Below, one piece after another: positions 60,301 through 64,000 of a stretch of DNA of 64,000 bases. A program made the position numbers and the translations under genes. The DNA is from Apostichopus japonicus (taxonomy: Eukaryota > Echinodermata > Holothuroidea > Aspidochirotida > Stichopodidae). The number at the start of each line of letters is the position of its first letter. Position 1 is the stretch's first letter. The stretch spans positions 10,797,769 through 10,861,768 of the forward strand of contig NC_092572.1 of assembly GCF_037975245.1 (NCBI RefSeq), in the 5' to 3' direction. Under the pieces are notes generated by a model. The model did not search any database and was not told the origin of the DNA. It was given only the letters and a program-made list of their open reading frames with translations.

Positions 60301-63300
60301 GAATTCCGGGAGGCAGCTCGTTTCATAGATCGGGTACGTAACCATAGGATATGAATCTCATTGTGGTAAAATGACTAATTAAAGGAGACTATGTACGTAC
60401 TGTGATTAATGATATTAACATTTCTTTATGATGCTCTGGTTTGCTTGAAAAGTGGATTTCCAAATTTCTTGATTAAAGATAGAAACTATGACATGAGGGT
60501 AAAAACTTCTTCAAGATTCACTGGGTCAAAAAACCCCCCGTAAATTTGATTTAGTGGCAACTCTGAATAACTTACCTCTGGTCTGTCCTTTCAATTCTTC
60601 CACAACCTGTATGGGGTGGGGCGACTGGGCCCAGTACCAAGTTCGGGGTGTTCGTGCTTTAATGATACCATAGAAAATTGAAAAACTAAGAATAATGGAG
60701 CAGTAGTTTAAAAGAGCCTCTAAAATTTTTTTATAACATTAAATGTGGTGTTATTAAAATGTCAGCATAACGTTTCTATGAGATTTTAATGTCATATCAA
60801 TGTTAAATTAATGTTTTAACCAAAAAATGTTTTGAAAGAATAGCCTGAAAACGTTTTCGTGACATATTTATTACACCATCAATAACGTTGTCAAAACAAA
60901 AGACGGAACGTTTTAAAAACGATTTTGTGTTTGCTGGGGTGTCACTCAAATTTATATTCAAATGGTCTGGAATTATTCAGCTTCACCACTCTCAAAAGAA
61001 GATTTGAAGATTCCAAGCAAACCTTATAAAGGTATATATTCCTGTGACTGGAATTAATTGCTTGACAAAATTGCTGGAAATAATCTAGATTTAAATATCA
61101 AGAAATATGTGGAAAACTCAACAAAAAATTCTCCTCAATTTGAGATATCTGTTATGAACTACTTCCCTAAACAGGTAAGAAAAAATAAATCTTATTCCAT
61201 TTGAAAGATCCCACAGGTTTACTAATTCCTTCACAAACAAGGGGAAGACTTGAGCAAGTCTAAATATACAAATAATAAGTCACATGTGCTTTAATTTTCA
61301 TTGCTTTTCATCGTTCATAACAATATTGAGGATCTTTAACTCAGGTCTATAAATGGGGACTTGAGAGGTGACTATATATATAGTTGCGTGCGCAGGTTTG
61401 TGGCTGCACCCTATGGCACGCGCGGCGGAAGGTAAATATTATTGGGGGGGGCTAATGTGTGGAGACTATCTAAGCGGAGCGCCACCATCGGTTGGCGCGG
61501 AGCGTACAAGAAAATTTTGGTTTTTTTTCAAACCTCCAGATGGCCGGAAATGGCACTTCCCGAGTCCGTCAGGGGGGGGGGGGGAGCATCCGCCCCCTGA
61601 CTGTATATATGAATGCTCCGCCACTAAGTAAGGGGATGTTGGAGAACTGGCTCAAATAAGGCAAGTGTTAAGCTTACCGGTACTCACACTCACTGCTTCC
61701 ACTTTTCACGGGGTGTGAAGAAGCGGTTGGGGTGACAATGTGGTCTATAGCCAGGGGACGGGCCGAGGGTCCCCCAGCAATTACTAAAATTATTACACCT
61801 ATATAGTATACGTGTGCATCAGACAGATCGACAAGTATGCATTGAAAAATGGGCAGATGCACGATTCGGAGCCTTGGTAAATATTGGGGGGTCTTATCAT
61901 GCATTTGCCCCCTGAACTTTTTCATTGGGGGGCTGAGCCCCCCAAGTCCCCCCCGGTTCCGCCGCCACTGCCCTATGGGAAGTTCCACCAGGGGACACAT
62001 GGCTGTGGTGCCCCAGGAGAGATTGTTTGAATTTAGGTGTGTAGGTGTGACAAGTTACCAATGACCAGGGTTAAGTACAGCGCAGGCAGACTTTATTGTA
62101 AGTTGCGCTATATAAGAATTAGAATTAATATTATTATTTCATAGAGACTGTTTTCGCAAATACTGAATCTAGAATATTGTATCTCTTAACAAGACCAATA
62201 ATGATGACATTGCTGTCTGTGTCAACACTGTTAACATTCTATCATGAAAATATGAAAAGTAAAACACAAAGAAGTCAAAAGTTTCAGATTCTAGTGGCAT
62301 TATGACATTACACATTTAAAGGCATTGAAGACTCGCCCAAAACCTTGTGCAGCCATCTGGAAAATTTAACTGTATGTTGTGACGTTTTGTTCGTGTCGGT
62401 ACAAAATGTAGACAGTAATGAAATGTGATACCTTGTTATCTGCTGGACCTGAGATGTCCATCACTGTATCATTTATACACTGTGCTGTATGCTGCAGCTG
62501 TATGTACTGACTGTACACTAGTTTCTAATTACCGACGGTAGCAAGTTGTGTGTGTATTTTCTGGGATCGATGGTGGTGTCTAACACTTCTGTTACACCTC
62601 ATTGGAAACTAGGTCAGATTACCGGCATTAGATGTTTCTTTTTGCGCAAGTCTTCACAACCTTTAAATAATGACAGTCCTCATACTCAACTCTATCTCCC
62701 AAAATGGAGCAAGACTGTTTCTTAGCTGTCACATAACTGTCACATAGCTGTCATATAGCTAAACCTATGACCAAGGGTTGAAATAAGCAGGCGTCCAGGC
62801 GCTATTCGCGCTCGCAAGCACTAAAATAGCGCCCCTGGACATGAAAATACAATACGCACGGGCGCTACTTTGTCGGAAATAAGCGCCCACATACTCCTAT
62901 AAATATAAGCCTCATCATGCGCTGCACAGAAGCCTGAAACTACATTGCATGCTAGTGCTATATAGTAACTGCTAGCGATTTGATAAATCACTGATTGATC
63001 GAGTGCATGCACAATAGCACTGGTGCACATGGTTTATATATCGAACAACACCTGTACTGATACGTACGTACATGCCGTACTTGAATTTTGTTTCTCCTTT
63101 TTAGCTCTTGGTAGTGAGAAAATAGCTCCTGGTCCTACTGAAATTGCCGAGAACCAGGAGCCACTTTTTTAGAAAGTGGCTCCTCATCCACAAATCCTTA
63201 TTTCAACCCTTGCCTATGACACAATCTAAAGATTGCAGTTAGGTTTGTGTATGCTTTTAACAGTATGGTTGACAGTATGTTGAGACATGTGAGGCAGGGG

Positions 63301-63414
63301 ATAATAACTGAAGAAATTGAAACAAAAATACATCAAAACGCAATCGTACTAGAACTGTGCCTTCTTGGCTTCGTAATCCTTCATTTCAGCCGCGTACTTG
63401 GTGACATATTTTTG
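46302..63414 (-). CDS. UBTF: UBF (nucleolar transcription factor 1)-like gene, copy C, 5' end outside window
   Basis: UBF binds rDNA through several HMG boxes and activates RNA polymerase I in the nucleolus. Minus-strand exons, in gene order: 63414-63350 (KYVTKYAAEMKDYEAKKAQF, end of HMG box 1); 58737-58645 (VPRSQVKWTGLSDNQRLKW, box 2); about 56742-56622 (SKPLLNKLEKALYDKQQGKP); 56349-56244 (LFMKKKMQANGKEWKKLSDK, box 3); 54586-54545 (AKKEYFESLEKNVL); 52915-52844 (TLPQEEAAKYQSELAASKVP); 48881-48737 (KELKPSAEGFFILSTG, possibly box 4 start); 47646-47597 (NVWIPPPPTIPEK); 46400-46302 (VWQPPAAPNLGGQGQ to stop). Most have GT/AG borders and join in phase from 56349 onward. Oddities: the exon ending at 56622 lacks the 5' part kept in copy B and its phase does not fit the exon at 58645; no exon for the rest of box 2 was found between 58.7 and 63.3 kb; the C-terminus is proline-rich, not acidic as in vertebrate UBF. 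It may be a divergent or partly decayed paralogue. Confidence 0.65.
47798..48094. mobile_element. hAT-like MITE (CAGGGTTC ends, CCATGACTTT interior)
   Basis: CAGGGTTCTAACAC at the left and, reversed, TAGTGTTTCATGGCAGG at the right, with many CATGACTTT/CATGACCT words. Matches 44080-44670. No target duplication was seen. Confidence 0.55.
48319..48388. repeat. (TA)n microsatellite
   Basis: About 35 uninterrupted TA units within an intron of the UBF-like gene. Length in the assembly may be unreliable. Confidence 0.95.
49302..52725. repeat. 98-bp G-rich minisatellite, about 35 copies
   Basis: Unit: TTGTTCCTGACAGCTATATC, TCTATCACATAGACCAATATT, GATGGTTGGAGTTGTGTCTC, CTGGCTGTGGAGGGTGGGAT and GAGGAGGGGGTGGGGAG in order. 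Copies are nearly identical. Variants (GGAGTTGTG or GGGGTTGTG; GGGGAGTTG or GGGGTGTTG; TATATCTC, TATACATCTC or TATATATCTC) recur in blocks, which suggests higher-order duplication. Each unit has four G-runs (GGG T GGG ... GGGGG T GGGG), a G-quadruplex pattern. On the minus strand each unit has a long pyrimidine tract ending CCACAG, an acceptor-like sequence. It sits in the intron between exons 52844 and 48881. Confidence 0.95.
52930..54540. other. intron of UBF-like copy C, no further feature
   Basis: AT-rich intron sequence between exons 54545-54586 and 52844-52915. A G-run near 54229 and A/T homopolymers are the only notable items. Confidence 0.5.
54742..56275 (-). repeat. 53-bp exon/donor minisatellite, copy C, about 28 copies
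   Basis: On the minus strand each unit reads GGACAGAATGGAGTATAATC, then a variable short stretch, then GGACAGTCCAGGTAAGGTAG and TTTAATAGCA. The first unit in gene order is the real 3' end of the HMG box 3 exon (56244) with its donor GTAAGG. The others repeat the last exon codons plus the donor. Most units keep GTAAGG after CAG or CAT. The array makes up nearly the whole 1.66-kb intron. Confidence 0.9.
56464..56554 (-). CDS. possible alternative exon with early stop (NISDCAG exon)
   Basis: Preceded by TTTACAG and in phase with the donor at 56621. It encodes NISDCAGSWEQPKFIHKLM and, ten codons later, a stop. The same reading and stop are present in copies A (18967-19057) and B (about 39509-39599). 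If used in place of the box 3 exon it would end the protein early. It may instead be a conserved intronic stretch. Confidence 0.35.
57005..57298 (-). mobile_element. hAT MITE, relative of 41596-41952
   Basis: Reads on the minus strand CAAGGGCGTAGGAACCGGGG through to GGGGAGGGGGACACCCCCTC. Compared with the same intron in copies A and B, it replaces about 23 bp (between ACTGTTTT and CTCCCAGCAG). No target duplication is visible, so a deletion accompanied or followed insertion. Confidence 0.75.
57300..58640. other. intron of UBF-like copy C, no further feature
   Basis: No gene-like reading frame. Mixed AT-rich sequence between the 57.0-kb hAT element and the box 2 exon. Confidence 0.4.
58740..59930. 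other. intron, nothing recognised
   Basis: Includes an A-run near 58836 and four near-copies of GGTTAGGTTTGTACAT at about 59800-59885. Exons for the first part of HMG box 2 would be expected between here and 63.3 kb but were not found. Confidence 0.4.
59940..60350 (-). pseudogene. LINE 3' fragment (L2/CR1-like)
   Basis: On the minus strand, near 60240-60300, a frame reads FKSHLKTHLFQEHYN, like the C-terminus of L2/CR1-type ORF2. The 3' end has GTAAAGCGCACTG and GTGCGCTATATAAGAT, typical of the 3' tails of these LINEs and their SINEs. Confidence 0.6.
60700..60938. mobile_element. MITE-like repeat rich in AACGTTTT, ending TTTGCTGGG
   Basis: Many AACGTTTT/AAAACGTT words in both orientations, with an edge GTGTTTGCTGGG near 60930-60938. 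The CCCAGCAAA-type end resembles that of the 32476-34714 element. The other end is unclear. Confidence 0.4.
61370..61970 (-). mobile_element. composite hAT-like repeats
   Basis: 61430-61620 matches, reversed, the 7850-7990 region (GGTTGGCGCGGAGCGTACAA; GGCCGGAAATGGCACTTCCC). 61670-61970 matches, reversed, 7296-7620 (TACCGGTACTCACACTCACT; GGTTCCGCCGCCACTG). Two related modules are thus found in the same relation as inside the 6379-8115 element but in different order. Confidence 0.6.
62030..62140 (+). repeat. LINE/SINE 3' tail (GCGCTATATAAGAATTAG)
   Basis: AAGTTGCGCTATATAAGAAT followed by TAGAATTAATATTATTATT is a common 3' tail of L2-type elements. The upstream part is too short to classify. 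Confidence 0.5.
62316..62666. mobile_element. TTAA-flanked MITE in UBF-like intron
   Basis: TTAAAGGCATTGAAGACTCG at the left and, reversed, TTAAAGGTTGTGAAGACTTG at the right, with TTAA edges. It matches 44257-44581. The flank GACTGTCATTA is shared with copy A at 16800, where the same MITE is broken by Copia. The MITE was therefore in the intron before the UBF-like locus was duplicated. Confidence 0.75.
62772..63212. mobile_element. hAT element with 8-bp duplication, absent from copy A
   Basis: CAAGGGTTGAAATAAGCAGG and, reversed, CAAGGGTTGAAATAAGGATT are inverted ends. CCTATGAC lies at 62764-62771 and 63213-63220. The corresponding intron in copy A (near 16690-16715, reverse orientation) has a single GTCATAGG and no insert, so an empty site is present in the same window. 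Confidence 0.9.
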
Positions 63415-63756
63415 CTGATGAAGAGAAAGAGAGATATGTCACATGATAAGGTAGCTCAAGGTAAAAGCTTCATTTTTAAAGCACATTCCACTGTTAAAGA
63501 CTCCATCAAGAGCTGGAGAATGACTGCACCGAAATGGAAGTTGTAATGGCTCAAAGCTGGTGTTCTATTTGCCAAATCTTTACATCCCTTTTTTGCCAAT
63601 CTGACAACCAGAGAAATCTTGAAAAACTTTGCTCTAATATATATATACTTAACTTCCTATACTTAACTTCCAATATTTGTTACTATGTAGCACAGTCTAA
63701 GGTATGATTAAGTACTCAAACTTTGTGTAGCGGTTGGAAGATTCTGTTTCTCTCAT

Positions 63757-64000
63757 ATAGGATTCATATGGTTCCTGTGTAAAATACATATGGTTTTTGT
63801 GTAAAATACATATGGTTCCTGTGTAAAATACATATGGTTCCAGTGTAAAATACATATGGTTCTTGTGTAAAATACATATGGTCCCTGTGTAAGATACATA
63901 TGGTTACTGTGTAAGATACACATGGTTTCTGTGTAAAATACATATGGTCCCTGTGTAAAATACATATGGTCCCTGTGTAAGATACATATGGTTACTGTGT
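63757..64000. repeat. 22-bp minisatellite (CATATGGTTCCTGTGTAAAA), runs off the window
   Basis: About 11 units of ACATATGGTTCCTGTGTAAA with variants (GTTTTT, GTCCC, GTTAC). All keep CATATGG. The array continues past 64000. Confidence 0.95.

Noticed and set aside
60565-60605. Minus-strand stretch VVEELKGQTR followed by GTAAGT as the missing HMG box 2 exon of the UBF-like gene
   Set aside because: The donor is good, but its reading phase does not match the next exon (58737); the phase that would fit contains a stop.

Overview
The window is animal nuclear DNA. It has intron-split coding fragments with GT/AG borders, low coding density, LTR retrotransposons, hAT, Tc1/pogo-like and other MITE-type DNA transposons, LINE tails, minisatellites and a U2-snRNA-derived insert. 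The repeat content and the invertebrate-like divergence of the one recognisable host gene suggest a marine invertebrate deuterostome, perhaps an echinoderm. That assignment is inference; no sequence search was possible.

Layout. 0-10.8 kb holds nested hAT-type elements, a pogo/Tigger-like transposase pseudogene split by a hAT element with a perfect 8-bp target duplication, and a LINE 3' remnant. 10.93-26.14 kb is a BEL/Pao retrotransposon on the minus strand, with two LTRs and a 5-bp target duplication (ACATG). Its middle (about 14.14-23.33 kb) is replaced by a foreign block: plus-strand fragments of a UBF (nucleolar transcription factor 1)-like gene plus two 5' copies of a Copia element. 26.58-26.77 kb is a retroposed U2-snRNA chimera flanked by an 18-bp direct repeat. 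28.87-38.01 kb is a Ty3/Gypsy element with two 595-bp LTRs that look identical. Its pol is broken by a 5-bp insertion that looks like a Tc1/mariner excision footprint and by a 2.2-kb element built of TTTACC/GGTAAA motifs.

38.2-40.0 kb carries a second plus-strand UBF-like fragment. 40.76-44.06 kb carries exons of an unidentified, possibly KDZ-transposase-like gene, hit twice by hAT elements. 45.1-45.3 kb looks like a heat-shock-type promoter (HSE array, CCAAT, TATA). From 46.3 kb to beyond 63.4 kb runs the most complete UBF-like gene, on the minus strand. Its N-terminal exons lie outside the window, and its introns hold a 98-bp G-rich minisatellite (about 35 copies) and a 53-bp minisatellite (about 28 copies).

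The main biological point is that three partial UBF-like copies (A: 14.5-19.3 kb, B: 38.2-40.0 kb, C: 46.3-63.4 kb) share exons and introns but carry different lesions. In two separate places a minisatellite has grown from an exon/5'-splice-site junction, so that splice donors are tandemly repeated. The 53-bp array has about 1.3, 4.5 and 28 units in copies A, B and C. Intact-site comparisons between the copies also show which transposons arrived after the duplication.
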